DNA from: Nocardia sp. SYP-A9097
GTDB taxonomy: Bacteria; Actinomycetota; Actinomycetes; Mycobacteriales; Mycobacteriaceae
Length of the DNA: 64,000 nt
Direction: 5' to 3'
Assembly (NCBI RefSeq): GCF_009649815.1
Contig: NZ_WJIC01000009.1
Coordinates: forward strand, 1 to 64,000
Part shown: piece by piece, positions 36,437 to 45,396 of the stretch
Layout of the letters: each line of letters begins with the position of its first letter
Numbering within the stretch: the stretch's first letter is position 1
The notes under the pieces: generated by a model
The model's input: the letters and a program-made list of their open reading frames with translations, nothing else
Database searches by the model: none
Told to the model about the DNA's origin: nothing
Made by a program: the position numbers and the translations under genes

Positions 36437-37522
36437 CACATATGCCGAGGCCAGCGCGGCCAGCTTGTGATTCGTCCCGCCCATCGAAACCGCCAGTCCG
36501 GCAATGACAATGGAGAATTCGCCGCGCGCGACCAGGGCGGCTCCCGCACGCGCCCGGCCCATCCGGCGAATGCCCTGCCGTCGGGCCGCCCACCAGCCGG
36601 TGCCGATCTTGGTCAATGCGGTGACCACGGCCAGCGCGATGGCCCAGACCAGTACCGGCGGTATGGCCTGCGGATCGGTATTGAGCCCGAAGGCCACAAA
36701 GAAAATGGCCGCGAACAGATCTCGTAATGGTTCCAGGAGTTTGGCCGCCTCCTGCGCGGTCGATCCGGAGATGGCGATGCCGAGCAGGAACGCGCCGACT
36801 GCCGCCGACACATTCAGCGCGGAGGCCGCACCGGCGACCAGCAGCGCCGCGCCCAGCAGTTTGAGCAGGAAGATCTCATTGTCATTGCTGTCCACCACGG
36901 CCGAGACGTAGCGTCCGTAGCGCAGCGCCACCAGCAATACGACGGTGATCGCGACCAATGCGATGGCGAGGGATCTCATCCCGGTGGCGAGGCTCAGCCC
37001 GGCCAGCATCATGGTCAGGATCGGCAGGTACACCGCCATGGCCAGATCCTCGAACACCAGGATGGAGAGGATCACCGGTGTCTCGCGGTTACCCAGTCGC
37101 CCGAGGTCATTGAGCACTTTGGCGACAATCCCGGAGGACGAGATATAGGTGATGCCGCCCATGGTCACCGCCCCCACCGCCCCCCAGCCCAGGAACAGCG
37201 CCACCAGTACGCCCGGCGTCGCATTGGCGACGATATCGAGGATGCCCGCGAGCCAGCCGCGCCGCAGTCCGGTCACCAATTCGGCTGCGGTGTACTCCAA
37301 TCCGAGCAGCAGGAGCAGTAGCACCACGCCGATCTCACCGGCCAGGTGACCGAACTCGGCGGCGGCCCGCATCTCGATGATCCCGCCTTCACCGAAGGCG
37401 AGTCCGCCCAGCAGATACAGCGGAATCGGCGACATGCCGAAGCGGGCGGCGAACCGGCCCATCATGCCGAGCGCGAACAAGATCGCGCCGAGTTCGATCA
37501 GTGCTAGGCCGGTCGAATCCAC
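36332..37522 (-). CDS. monovalent cation:proton antiporter, KefB/CPA2 type
   Basis: A 396-residue CPA2 transporter with about 12 helices and no Rossmann tail. Seen: LYLLGGLAFGEGGIIE, EIGVVLLLLLLGLEYTAAEL, ITYISSSGIVAKVLNDLGRL, and ARAGAALVARGEFSIVIAGLA. GTG 37522 (VDSTGLALIELGAILFALGM) is chosen, 4 nt past the end of the regulatory gene; the longer frame to 37585 would overlap it. With its KhtT-like partner it probably exports K+ (or Na+) in exchange for H+. Convergent overlap with the rhomboid-like gene. Confidence 0.85.
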   Translation of the reverse strand: MDSTGLALIELGAILFALGMMGRFAARFGMSPIPLYLLGGLAFGEGGIIEMRAAAEFGHLAGEIGVVLLLLLLGLEYTAAELVTGLRRGWLAGILDIVANATPGVLVALFLGWGAVGAVTMGGITYISSSGIVAKVLNDLGRLGNRETPVILSILVFEDLAMAVYLPILTMMLAGLSLATGMRSLAIALVAITVVLLVALRYGRYVSAVVDSNDNEIFLLKLLGAALLVAGAASALNVSAAVGAFLLGIAISGSTAQEAAKLLEPLRDLFAAIFFVAFGLNTDPQAIPPVLVWAIALAVVTALTKIGTGWWAARRQGIRRMGRARAGAALVARGEFSIVIAGLAVSMGGTNHKLAALASAYVLIMAILGPIAARVVEPAVRLFQRDRGGLDPVAGI

Positions 37523-37526
37523 CGGT

Positions 37527-38009
37527 TCAGCCGTCGGCCAGGATGCGGACGGCCGCGTCCAGTCCGTGCGGTGTGCCGACCACAACCAGCAGATCGCCGG
37601 AGTCGAGAACGAAATCGGGTCCGGGTGAGGGGTGTAGTTGGCCCGCGCGCATGACCGCGACTATGGAGGCTTTGGTGCGGGTGCGCATTCCGGTCTCACC
37701 GAGCATGCGGCCGCGGTAGGGCGAATTGCCGCCGATGGGTAGTTGGCGGGTGGTAATGCCGGGTAGGTCGCGGTGGTCTTCCTTGAGTTTCTCCACCAGC
37801 TGTGGCGCGCCGAGCAGATTGGCCAGCACGGCGGCCTCATCGGTGGTGAGTGGAACCTGCGCCAGGCAGGCGTCCGGGTCGTCGCGCTGGGAGACGATCA
37901 GGTCGATGGCGCCGTCTCGATGCGCCACCACCCCGATCCGACGCCCCGAACGGACCTCGAAATCCTTCCGCACACCGATACCGGGCAGCGCTGTCACATC
38001 GACGTTCAC
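37527..38009 (-). CDS. KhtT-like antiporter regulatory subunit with RCK_C domain
   Basis: A 160-residue soluble protein with the KhtT-type N-terminal domain (VDVTALPGIGVRKDFEVRSG) and a TrkA-C/RCK_C domain (LGETGMRTRTKASIVAVMRA, then FVLDSGDLLVVVGTPHGLDA). Such subunits bind c-di-AMP or other ligands and gate the cognate antiporter at the membrane. GTG 38009 start. It precedes the antiporter gene by 4 nt, as in khtTU operons. Confidence 0.85.
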   Translation of the reverse strand: MNVDVTALPGIGVRKDFEVRSGRRIGVVAHRDGAIDLIVSQRDDPDACLAQVPLTTDEAAVLANLLGAPQLVEKLKEDHRDLPGITTRQLPIGGNSPYRGRMLGETGMRTRTKASIVAVMRAGQLHPSPGPDFVLDSGDLLVVVGTPHGLDAAVRILADG

Positions 38010-38052
38010 CCGTCCAGATTAGGACAGGGTGGACCGATACCGGTGGAGCAGC

Positions 38053-38430
38053 TCAGCTGTCGGCGAGCGCGCTGTAAAGACCGTCCGGTCCTGGCCGGTA
38101 GGCGGTGATTTCCACGACCGCCGAAATCGGCAGTGGACCGTACAGATGCGGGAAGCGCATGGACTCCGGATCGGTCGGCACGCCCGGCTCCCACTTCACC
38201 GGGGCGCCGAGGCGTTCAGGGTCCAGCCGCAGCAGCGCCATATCCGTGCGCCCCGCGAAGAGCCGATTGGCGGGAAGATGCACCTGATACGGCTCGGACA
38301 GATGAATGAATCCGACCTCCGCGAGTGAGGGCGCGCGGTACTCCCCCGCCGCCACGGCCGCCTCCCACTCATCGCGAGCGCAGATGTGCAGCAAGGTCTT
38401 CGGCGTCGTCTCGTCGTCCACCCGCTCCAA
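38053..38430 (-). CDS. DUF952 family protein
   Basis: A protein of about 125 residues with the DUF952 signature: LLHICARDEWEAAVAAGEYR, EVGFIHLSEPYQV, RLDPERLGAPVKWEPGVP and RFPHLYGPLPISAVVEI. It is often described as glutathione-S-transferase-domain-like, with no proven activity. The conserved His residues in HLSEP and PHLYG suggest a small-molecule or metal site. The start is uncertain (TTG 38430 or GTG 38421). Convergence or cotranscription with neighbours is not evident. Confidence 0.85.
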   Translation of the reverse strand: MERVDDETTPKTLLHICARDEWEAAVAAGEYRAPSLAEVGFIHLSEPYQVHLPANRLFAGRTDMALLRLDPERLGAPVKWEPGVPTDPESMRFPHLYGPLPISAVVEITAYRPGPDGLYSALADS

Positions 38431-38456
38431 TTTAGCCGTATGGCGCGCGGACCCGA

Positions 38457-39291
38457 TCAGAACGGAGCGGGGCGGGCGACGTGCACCGATACGTCATTGA
38501 CCTCAACGGGGGTGGGCGCGAACCGGCCCACCGCGCGAGCGCCGACCGCGGCGTCCCCGGTCCAGACACTCACGCACGGCGCGCCGGGCGGGCGCAGGGC
38601 GAGTTCGAAAGCCTCGCCCGCTTCGGCGACACGCACCACGGGCAGCACCGGGCCGAGGGTCTGCTGGGTCAGCACGGACATGGTCGGGTCGACATCGCCG
38701 AGCACGGTCGGTTCGAAGCTGTGCCCGGCCGCGGTGCCGCCGCAGTGCAGGGTCGCGCCCTCGAGCAGTGCGTCGCGGACCTGATCGCGAACCTGATCGA
38801 TATGTTTGGCGGAGGTCATGACGCCGACCGTGTCATCGTCCAGACTCGGCCCGAAGGCGGCGGCCTCCGAGTTGCATGGCCGTGCCGGGCCGCAGCGACG
38901 CCTGCGGCATTCTGCCGCCCAGGAATTCAGCGGCATTGGTGCGGTAGTGATCGAGGGCCTCGAGGGTGAGCGCCAACTCGGCATCGGCCTCGATCTCGGG
39001 TTTACCGGTCTCCAGGCTCAGCAGCGTGGTGAGCCCGGACCTGTTGTCCTGTAACCAATTCCGGAACGAGTACAGCCAGTGGACGCGCCCGACGACGCCC
39101 AGTGACCGCCACAGCACGCTGTTGTCGCGCAGCCGATCCACGGCATCGCGAACCGATGCGGGGGTGTGAGCGGGAACGGTGTCGATCACTCTGCCGTCGG
39201 CGGGTGCGATCACGATGAGCATCGGCGAGCCGACCTTTCCGGCGGACGACACCTCGGAATATGCGGAAAGCGCAGTGCGCATGAATCTCAC
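38457..39291 (-). pseudogene. aldehyde dehydrogenase gene with a large internal deletion
   Basis: The N-terminal part (39291 to about 38875) reads as an aldehyde dehydrogenase: PADGRVIDTVPAHTPASVRD and SLETGKPEIEADAELALTLE. At about 38870 the frame shifts and the sequence jumps to the C-terminal third: SLDDDTVGVMTSAKHIDQVR, then GDVDPTMSVLTQQTLGPVLP. The missing middle, over 200 residues, carries NAD+ binding and the catalytic Glu and Cys, so the product would be inactive. The end also stops early, after VNDVSVHVARPAPF. It lies upstream and divergent of an AraC-type gene that may once have controlled it. Confidence 0.85.
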
Positions 39292-39417
39292 CGTATGGGT
39301 GGGGTTTTCGAGCGACCAGCTGGCAATGGGCCAGGAATCAGCGAATATGGGCCGTACCCAGGCAACTTACCGGCTGGTAACGGCCCGGGGGCGCCGAAAG
39401 TTTGCGAGTATGCCTGA

Positions 39418-40452
39418 GTGACGGAAGAGTTGGCGCAACTGCGGTCCATCACCAGCACCGCGCTGCTGGCCGACTTCGCCCTGGGTCGCGGGCTCACCAT
39501 ACGGTCGGTTTTGCACGAAACCGGTATCGGCGAAACAGATCTGCGCGACCCCTCCACGGAAATCACACTGGCGCAGGAATTCTCGATCATGCGCAACGTG
39601 GTCGCGGGTATCGAGGACGAACCCGGACTGGGTCTACTGGCCGGTCTGCTCTGCCATCCGCCATCCATGGGCGTACTCGGTTTCGCGCTGATGAGCGCCG
39701 CGAATCTGCGTGGGGCCATGGATATCGCGCTGCGCTACGCCGACCTTTCCTTCACCGCCGCACACCATTACATCGAGGATATGGGGTCCGAGGTGGCGGT
39801 GGTGCGCGATGACAGTGCGCTACCCCCGGATATCCGCCGCTTCACCCTGGAACGCGATCTGGCCGCCATCGCCACCATTCAGCAGGACCTGCTGCCCATG
39901 CGCATTCCCGCGGTGCGCGTGGAGCTCTATGTCGAAGCCCATCCAATCTACGAGATGTTCGGCGCGGTCTTCGGCGTCGAGGAGGTGTCGTTCTCTATGC
40001 CGCAGTCCCGCATCACCTTTCAGGCGACCACCCTGCAAACCCCACTGCCGCAGGCGAATATATCCACCGCCCGCTTCTACGAACAGCAGTGCGCGGACCT
40101 CATGGAGAGCAGGCACAGCCGCGCCGGGCTCAGCGGGCGGGTGCGGCAGTTGCTCATCCGGCACGGCGGTTCGGCGGATCAGGCGCGCATTGCCGCGGAT
40201 CTGGATGTCAGCGTGCGCACCCTGCGCCGCCGCCTCTCCGAGGAGGGCACCACCTTCCGCGAACTGAGCTCCGAGACGGTCGGACTGCTGGCCGAGGAGC
40301 TGCTCATTGCCGGATTGACCGTCGAGCAGGCGGCCGAGCGGCTCGGCTACTCCAGTGTGTCGGCGTTCGCCTCGGCCTTCCGCACCTGGAAGGGCCTGTC
40401 ACCAGGGCATTTCGGCCGCCTGCACCGCGGCCGCACCTCGGTGCGCTCCTGA
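39418..40452 (+). CDS. AraC-family transcriptional regulator
   Basis: A 344-residue regulator with an N-terminal arabinose-binding-like effector domain (PF12625 type: FSIMRNVVAGIEDEPGLGLL, GVLGFALMSAANLRGAMDIA) and a C-terminal double helix-turn-helix (RIAADLDVSVRTLRRRLSEE, then VEQAAERLGYSSVSAFASAF). Starts at GTG 39418. Neighbours are the broken aldehyde dehydrogenase gene (divergent) and the acyl-CoA dehydrogenase gene (same strand, 88 bp downstream), either of which could be its target. Related proteins often control lipid or aromatic catabolism. Confidence 0.88.
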   Translation: MTEELAQLRSITSTALLADFALGRGLTIRSVLHETGIGETDLRDPSTEITLAQEFSIMRNVVAGIEDEPGLGLLAGLLCHPPSMGVLGFALMSAANLRGAMDIALRYADLSFTAAHHYIEDMGSEVAVVRDDSALPPDIRRFTLERDLAAIATIQQDLLPMRIPAVRVELYVEAHPIYEMFGAVFGVEEVSFSMPQSRITFQATTLQTPLPQANISTARFYEQQCADLMESRHSRAGLSGRVRQLLIRHGGSADQARIAADLDVSVRTLRRRLSEEGTTFRELSSETVGLLAEELLIAGLTVEQAAERLGYSSVSAFASAFRTWKGLSPGHFGRLHRGRTSVRS

Positions 40453-40540
40453 GCCTGCCCGGCGGGGTCGTGGGCGGAACCACACCGATCTGGTAGACCG
40501 TCGGGTACGAGACCACCCGTACCCGACCGTTCGAGGAACC

Positions 40541-42346
40541 ATGAACCCGTCCGTGATCATGTCCGCCCGCGATATCGAGTTCCTGCTCTACGACTGGCTG
40601 GACGTGGAGTCTCTCACCGGGCGCGAACGCTTCGCCGACCACTCCCGCGATACCTTCGACCAAGTACTGCGGCTGTGCCAGGATCTGGCCACCACCTACT
40701 TCGCCCCGCACAATCGCGAGAACGATCTGCACGAGCCCGAATTCGACGGTGAGCGCGTGCACATCATCCCCGCCGTAGGCAAGGCCGTGAAAGCCTTCGC
40801 CGATGCCGGAATGATCGGCGCGGCAATGGATTACGAGATCGGCGGCATGCAGCTGCCACATGTGCTGTACACCGCGTGCATGTCCTGGTTCCACGCCGCC
40901 AACGCGGGCACCACCGCCTACCCCATGCTCACCACCGGAAACGCGAATCTGCTTGCCACACACGGCAGTCCGGAGCAGATCGAACGCTTCGTGCGCCCCA
41001 TGCTGGACGGCCGCAGCCTCGGCACCATGGCGCTGTCGGAGCCGCACGCCGGATCCAGCCTCGCCGATATCACCACCCGCGCCGTGCCCCAGGATGACGC
41101 CTCGTACCGGATCTTCGGTCACAAAATGTGGATTTCCGGTGGGGACCACGAACTTTCGGAGAATATCGTGCACCTGGTGCTGGCCCGGATTCCGGGCGCA
41201 CCCGAGGGCACGCGCGGCATCTCCCTGTTCATCGTGCCGAAATTCCTCGCGGACGAACAGGATCGGCCGACCGTGCGCAATGATGTGGCGCTCGCGGGCA
41301 TCAATCACAAGATGGGCTGGCGCGGCACCGTCAATACCGCACCGGTCTTCGGCGACGGCAATTTCACCCCCGGCGGGCAGCCCGGCGCGGTCGGATATCT
41401 GGTCGGCGAACCGAATCACGGTCTGGCACAGATGTTCACGATGATGAACGAGGCCCGTATCAGCGTCGGCCTGGCCGCCACCGCGCTGGGCTACACCGGC
41501 TACCTCAAGTCCCTCGACTATGCCCGCACTCGTCCGCAGGGCCGCCCGCTCGGTGCGAAGGGCGGCCCGCAGGTGCCGATCATCGACCACCCGGATGTGC
41601 GCCGCATGCTGCTCGCACAGAAGTCGTACGTCGAAGGCGCACTGGCACTGCAGTTCTACTGCGGCAAGCTCGTCGACGAACAGCACACCGCCACAACCGA
41701 ATCCGAGCGCGCCGAGGCCGCGACCCTGCTGCGCATCCTCACCCCCATCGCCAAGAGCTGGCCCAGCCAATGGTGCCTGACCGCCAATGATCTCGCCATC
41801 CAGGTGCACGGCGGTGCCGGCTACACCCGCGACTACGACGTCGAACAGCACTATCGCGACAATCGCCTCAACCCGATTCACGAGGGCACACACGGCATTC
41901 AGAGCATGGACCTGCTCGGCCGCCAGGTCACCCTCGACAATGGCGCGGCGCTGACCGCCCTGCTCACCCGGATGGCCGCGACTGTCGCCACCGCCCGCGC
42001 CACCGGCGATACCGAGCTGACGGGTTACGCCGACGCCCTCGAGACCGCCGCCGGGCGACTCGCCGCCACCACGGCGGGTCTGTGGCGGGACGGCGACGCG
42101 GCGACCGCCCTGGCCAACTCGGCGGTCTACCTCGAGGCGTTCGGTCATGTGACGCTGTCCTGGATCTGGCTCGAACAGGCTCTCGCCGCGGCACCACTCG
42201 CGGCCCGCGGCGACAGCTTCGGATCGGGTAAGCGCGCGGCCGCCGGATACTTCTTCCGATGGGAATTACCGCGCACCGCTGCACAGTTCGATCTGCTCGA
42301 CTCGCGCGACCGCGCGACCCTCGATCTGAACCCGTCTTGGCTGTGA
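40541..42346 (+). CDS. large acyl-CoA dehydrogenase (FadE type)
   Basis: A 601-residue flavoprotein with the extended C-terminal helical domain seen in FadE5-like mycobacterial enzymes. Seen: FAD-binding MALSEPHAGSSLADITTRAV, KMWISGGDHELSENIVHLVL, GINHKMGWRGTVNTAPVFG and the catalytic-base region RLNPIHEGTHGIQSMDLLGR. It oxidises acyl-CoA to 2-enoyl-CoA, passing electrons to ETF. ATG 40541 has GAGGAA upstream; ATG 40559 is a possible second start. It follows the AraC gene on the same strand. Confidence 0.92.
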   Translation: MNPSVIMSARDIEFLLYDWLDVESLTGRERFADHSRDTFDQVLRLCQDLATTYFAPHNRENDLHEPEFDGERVHIIPAVGKAVKAFADAGMIGAAMDYEIGGMQLPHVLYTACMSWFHAANAGTTAYPMLTTGNANLLATHGSPEQIERFVRPMLDGRSLGTMALSEPHAGSSLADITTRAVPQDDASYRIFGHKMWISGGDHELSENIVHLVLARIPGAPEGTRGISLFIVPKFLADEQDRPTVRNDVALAGINHKMGWRGTVNTAPVFGDGNFTPGGQPGAVGYLVGEPNHGLAQMFTMMNEARISVGLAATALGYTGYLKSLDYARTRPQGRPLGAKGGPQVPIIDHPDVRRMLLAQKSYVEGALALQFYCGKLVDEQHTATTESERAEAATLLRILTPIAKSWPSQWCLTANDLAIQVHGGAGYTRDYDVEQHYRDNRLNPIHEGTHGIQSMDLLGRQVTLDNGAALTALLTRMAATVATARATGDTELTGYADALETAAGRLAATTAGLWRDGDAATALANSAVYLEAFGHVTLSWIWLEQALAAAPLAARGDSFGSGKRAAAGYFFRWELPRTAAQFDLLDSRDRATLDLNPSWL

Positions 42347-42682
42347 GCTTGCTAAGCGTGTTCGGAGGGTTATCCAATCGGAGTGTGAGTGTCGGTGCCC
42401 CCGGGTAGTCTCCCGATAGACAACTCGATCAGTGTGTTCGGAGGGGCGGATCCAAGTGCTCCGCGGGGACCCGCCAGGGCCTGTTCGCTTTCAGCGAAAT
42501 CCCTGGTCGTGTTAGGCAAAACACACGGGAAACTCCTCGGGAACAAAGACCTCCCCCCGAACGTCTGACAGAGTAGTCATCAACCACTGCTGGGAAGTAG
42601 CGGTAGCGAGCTCGCGAAGTGGATCGCGAGCCCCACACCAGGCGAAGGGTGTGCGAACACTCGGAGCCAGGACGGAGGAGTC
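42347..42682 (+). promoter_or_regulatory. structured 336-bp noncoding leader before a small zinc-ribbon gene
   Basis: No protein gene. Two clear hairpins lie here: caggg-ttcgct...agcgaa-ccctg at 42475-42505 and gctcgcga...tcgcgagc at 42610-42631 (8-bp perfect stem, 6-nt loop). The element gtgttcggaggg occurs near 42359 and, with one change, near 42433. GGAGG precedes ATG 42683. A long structured leader for a 64-codon gene suggests post-transcriptional control or an independent small RNA. Confidence 0.45.
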
Positions 42683-42877
42683 ATGCCAGGAACCCTGACT
42701 AGCACCCCACTGACCGCGGTCGATCGTTGTGACCGCTGCGGGGCGGCTGCACGCGTGCGTGCAACCCTTCCTGCTGGTGGTGAGTTGCTCTTCTGCCAGC
42801 ATCACGCCAATGAGCACATGGATCGTCTCCGTGCGCTCGAAGCCGTGATCGACACGGAGTCGGCACCGGCGCTGTAA
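42683..42877 (+). CDS. DUF7455 zinc-ribbon-like small protein (Rv2708c-like)
   Basis: A 64-residue protein with VDRCDRCGAAARVRATLP and LLFCQHHANEHMDRLRAL, giving a C-x2-C...C-x-H-H pattern that probably binds zinc. Relatives are found throughout Actinobacteria near sigB, as Rv2708c in mycobacteria. Function unknown. ATG 42683 has GGAGG 4 nt upstream. A hairpin terminator follows at 42956-42989. Confidence 0.85.
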   Translation: MPGTLTSTPLTAVDRCDRCGAAARVRATLPAGGELLFCQHHANEHMDRLRALEAVIDTESAPAL

Positions 42878-42955
42878 CAGCTCCTCCACCTCGGGTTCGG
42901 TATACCGGCTCGGGGGGTCCGCTCGAAAACTGAATCTTCCCAACAGAATTACCAA

Positions 42956-42989
42956 GCAACGGGCGGTCCCTCACGGGCCCGCCCGTTGC
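42956..42989 (+). terminator. terminator after the zinc-ribbon gene
   Basis: gcaacgggcgg (42956-42966) pairs with ccgcccgttgc (42979-42989), followed by ccagtttt. Confidence 0.7.
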
Positions 42990-43028
42990 CCAGTTTTCCG
43001 GCCCGGACTTGCGCAAAACTGTATTTGT

Positions 43029-44834
43029 GTGTCCTGGGCCGGAATCCACGCATCGGAGGAGAGCGTCCTGTCTGCCACACACGCCACTTACCTGCCCGAT
43101 CGGCATATGTTCGCGCTCTGGAGTTGGAGCGCGTCGGCTCCGGGCGCGCCGCCGGCGCTCGCGGGTGAATCGGACGCGGTCACACTGGCGATTCCCGACG
43201 GCACCGGCTTCGCGGTGCGCGAGGTGCCCTGTCTGCTGGTCGAGCCGGAGCGGTTCCCGGCGCTCGAACTGGACAGGCCCGGTTCGTCGGCATTGAGCTG
43301 GCGGGCCGTGTTGAACGGTGAGCCGACCGGGCTGCCGGTCGCCGCGCACGCGGTGCCCAATGCGGGCGGGAACGCCATCGTGACGGCCGATCGGGCCGTG
43401 CGAGCGCTGCGGGACACCCTCTCGCTCGGCAATGAACTGCGCAGCGGATTGAAGGCCGAGCTGCGGCCGTATCAGGCGCGCGGCATCACCTGGCTGCATG
43501 AGACCACGGCCGCGCACCGGGGTGCGGTGCTCGCCGATGAGATGGGTTTGGGCAAGACCGTGCAGGCCATCGGGTATCTGCTGGGGCGGGCGGCGGACGG
43601 ACCACAATTGGTGGTGTGTCCCACATCACTCGTCGGCAACTGGGTGCATGAGATCGATCGATTCGCGCCCGAACTGGCGGCGATCGGATGGCGGGGCGGG
43701 GAGCTGCCCGAGGCCGCAGCGGGGACGGTGGTCGTCACCGGGTATCCGACGCTACGCGGGCACGGGTCGGCGTTGACGGAAAAGCAGTGGGCGAGTGTCG
43801 TATTCGATGAGGCGCAGGTGCTGAAGAATCCGCGCACGCAGGTGTCCAAGGCGGCGCGGGGTATCAAGGCGCGGGCGCGGGTGGCGCTGACCGGTACGCC
43901 CGTGGAGAACAATCTCGAGGAGCTGTGGGCGCTGCTCAACCTGGTTGTGCCGCACGAGTTCACGCATAAGACGCAATTCCGGCGGCGGTTCGTGCGGCCC
44001 ATCGGCGAGGGGTCCGCACCCGCGGTGCTGCGACTACGCGATGCCATCGAACCCGTAGTGCTGGCGCGGCGTAAGTCCGAGGTGGCGGCGACGCTGCCGC
44101 CCAAGATCCACACCGATCTGGTCTGCGACCTCACTCGCGAGCAGGAGCGGATCTATGACCAGCTGCTCGATCGCGCTGAGGAGGAGGGGTTCGGGTCGGG
44201 TGGACAGCGGCATACGCGACTGCTTTCGGTGCTCACCGAGCTCAAGCAGGTGTGCAATCATCCCGGGTTGATCACCGGGGATCTGGATGAATTGGGCGGG
44301 CGCTCAGGCAAATTCGATGTGTGTGCCGATATCCTGGCCGCGAATGTGGCCAATGACGCGCCCACGCTGGTGTTCACGCAGTATCGGCGCACCGGGGAGC
44401 TGCTCGTACGGCATTGCGCCGAGGAGCTGGGCGTGACCGCGCCGTTCTTCCACGGCGGATTGAATCAGGCGCAGCGCGGGGAGATAGTGCGGGACTTCCA
44501 ATCACCCGGCGGGCCACCGGTATTGGTGCTGAGCCTGCGGGCGGCGGGAACCGGCCTCACCCTGACGCGCGCCGCCGATGTCATCCATTTCGACCGCTGG
44601 TGGAATCCGGCCGTCGAGGCGCAGGCGTCGGATCGCGCCCACCGGATCGGGCAGACTCGCACGGTCACCGTCACCACGCTGACGTCGGGGACGACCATCG
44701 AGGAGCACATCGCGGGGATGCACGACCGCAAGTCGGCGTTGACCGACCTCACCGATACCGCCGGGATCTCCGCCCTCGCGCGTCTCGATGACGATCGACT
44801 ATTCGAACTCCTGCGTCGAAAGCGAGCCAACTGA
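43029..44834 (+). CDS. SNF2-family helicase, N-terminally short
   Basis: A 601-residue SNF2/Rad54-type DNA translocase. Walker A is LADEMGLGKTVQAIGYLLG, Walker B is SVVFDEAQVLKN, motif III is VALTGTPVENNLEELWALLN, and the C-terminal motor domain has FTQYRRTGEL, LRAAGTGLTLTRAADVIHFD and ASDRAHRIGQTRTVTV. Relatives paired with SWIM proteins are usually 900-1000 residues, so about 350 N-terminal residues are missing. GTG 43029 is one start, but a strong GGAGGAG before 43069 suggests initiation nearer there, perhaps at a CTG. It is coupled to the SWIM gene 1 nt downstream. Likely role in DNA repair or remodelling. Confidence 0.9.
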   Translation: MSWAGIHASEESVLSATHATYLPDRHMFALWSWSASAPGAPPALAGESDAVTLAIPDGTGFAVREVPCLLVEPERFPALELDRPGSSALSWRAVLNGEPTGLPVAAHAVPNAGGNAIVTADRAVRALRDTLSLGNELRSGLKAELRPYQARGITWLHETTAAHRGAVLADEMGLGKTVQAIGYLLGRAADGPQLVVCPTSLVGNWVHEIDRFAPELAAIGWRGGELPEAAAGTVVVTGYPTLRGHGSALTEKQWASVVFDEAQVLKNPRTQVSKAARGIKARARVALTGTPVENNLEELWALLNLVVPHEFTHKTQFRRRFVRPIGEGSAPAVLRLRDAIEPVVLARRKSEVAATLPPKIHTDLVCDLTREQERIYDQLLDRAEEEGFGSGGQRHTRLLSVLTELKQVCNHPGLITGDLDELGGRSGKFDVCADILAANVANDAPTLVFTQYRRTGELLVRHCAEELGVTAPFFHGGLNQAQRGEIVRDFQSPGGPPVLVLSLRAAGTGLTLTRAADVIHFDRWWNPAVEAQASDRAHRIGQTRTVTVTTLTSGTTIEEHIAGMHDRKSALTDLTDTAGISALARLDDDRLFELLRRKRAN

Positions 44835-44835
44835 T

Positions 44836-45396
44836 ATGGCCGACAATGACTTCGGATACACCGGCTGGGGCATGGACTGGGTGCGACTGGCCCAACCGTT
44901 GCGGATGAGCAAGCCGGAACCGCTGCTGCCGCGGGCACGCAGTATCGCGGGTAACGGCCTGGTGCGGACCGAGATCGAGAACACCATGGTGCGGGCCACG
45001 ATTCATCGCGGGTCCGAGGCTTCGGTGACCTACCTGGAGCTGATGCCGCTGTCCGCCACGACCATCGAGGCCATCGCGCAGGTGATTCCGGCGGACGCGC
45101 TGACCTTGACCGATGAGCATCGGGTGACGCTCGCCGAGCGTGGGATCGGTATCGCACCGCAATTCGCGCGAGTGGACTGTTCCTGCCGGGCGCGTACCGA
45201 GCGATGCCTGCACTATCTGGCCACCTGTTACGCGCTGGCCCGGCAGGTCGACGAAACTCCCTGGCTGGCACTGGAATTGCAGGGTTTTCGCAGCGGTGGG
45301 GCCGTGGCGGCGGCTACCGGCGAATCCCATCCGGCCCGGTGGACGCCGCTCAGCTCGCTGGATCCGGCGGCCTATTTCGATGTGCCGGTGAGCTAG
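44836..45396 (+). CDS. SWIM zinc finger protein
   Basis: A 186-residue protein with the SWIM motif C-x-C-x6-C-x-H in VDCSCRARTERCLHYLATCY (about residues 115-130). The N-terminal WVRLAQPLRMSKPEPLLPRA block is typical of SWIM partners of SNF2 helicases. ATG 44836 begins 1 nt after the helicase stop, so the two are made together. SWIM fingers bind DNA or protein and probably target the helicase. Its end overlaps the convergent methyltransferase stop by 4 bp. Confidence 0.88.
   Translation: MADNDFGYTGWGMDWVRLAQPLRMSKPEPLLPRARSIAGNGLVRTEIENTMVRATIHRGSEASVTYLELMPLSATTIEAIAQVIPADALTLTDEHRVTLAERGIGIAPQFARVDCSCRARTERCLHYLATCYALARQVDETPWLALELQGFRSGGAVAAATGESHPARWTPLSSLDPAAYFDVPVS

Noticed and set aside
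40304..42148. 614-codon minus-strand frame over the acyl-CoA dehydrogenase gene
   Set aside because: Antisense to a complete FadE-type enzyme; Gly/Val/His-rich shadow with no motif.
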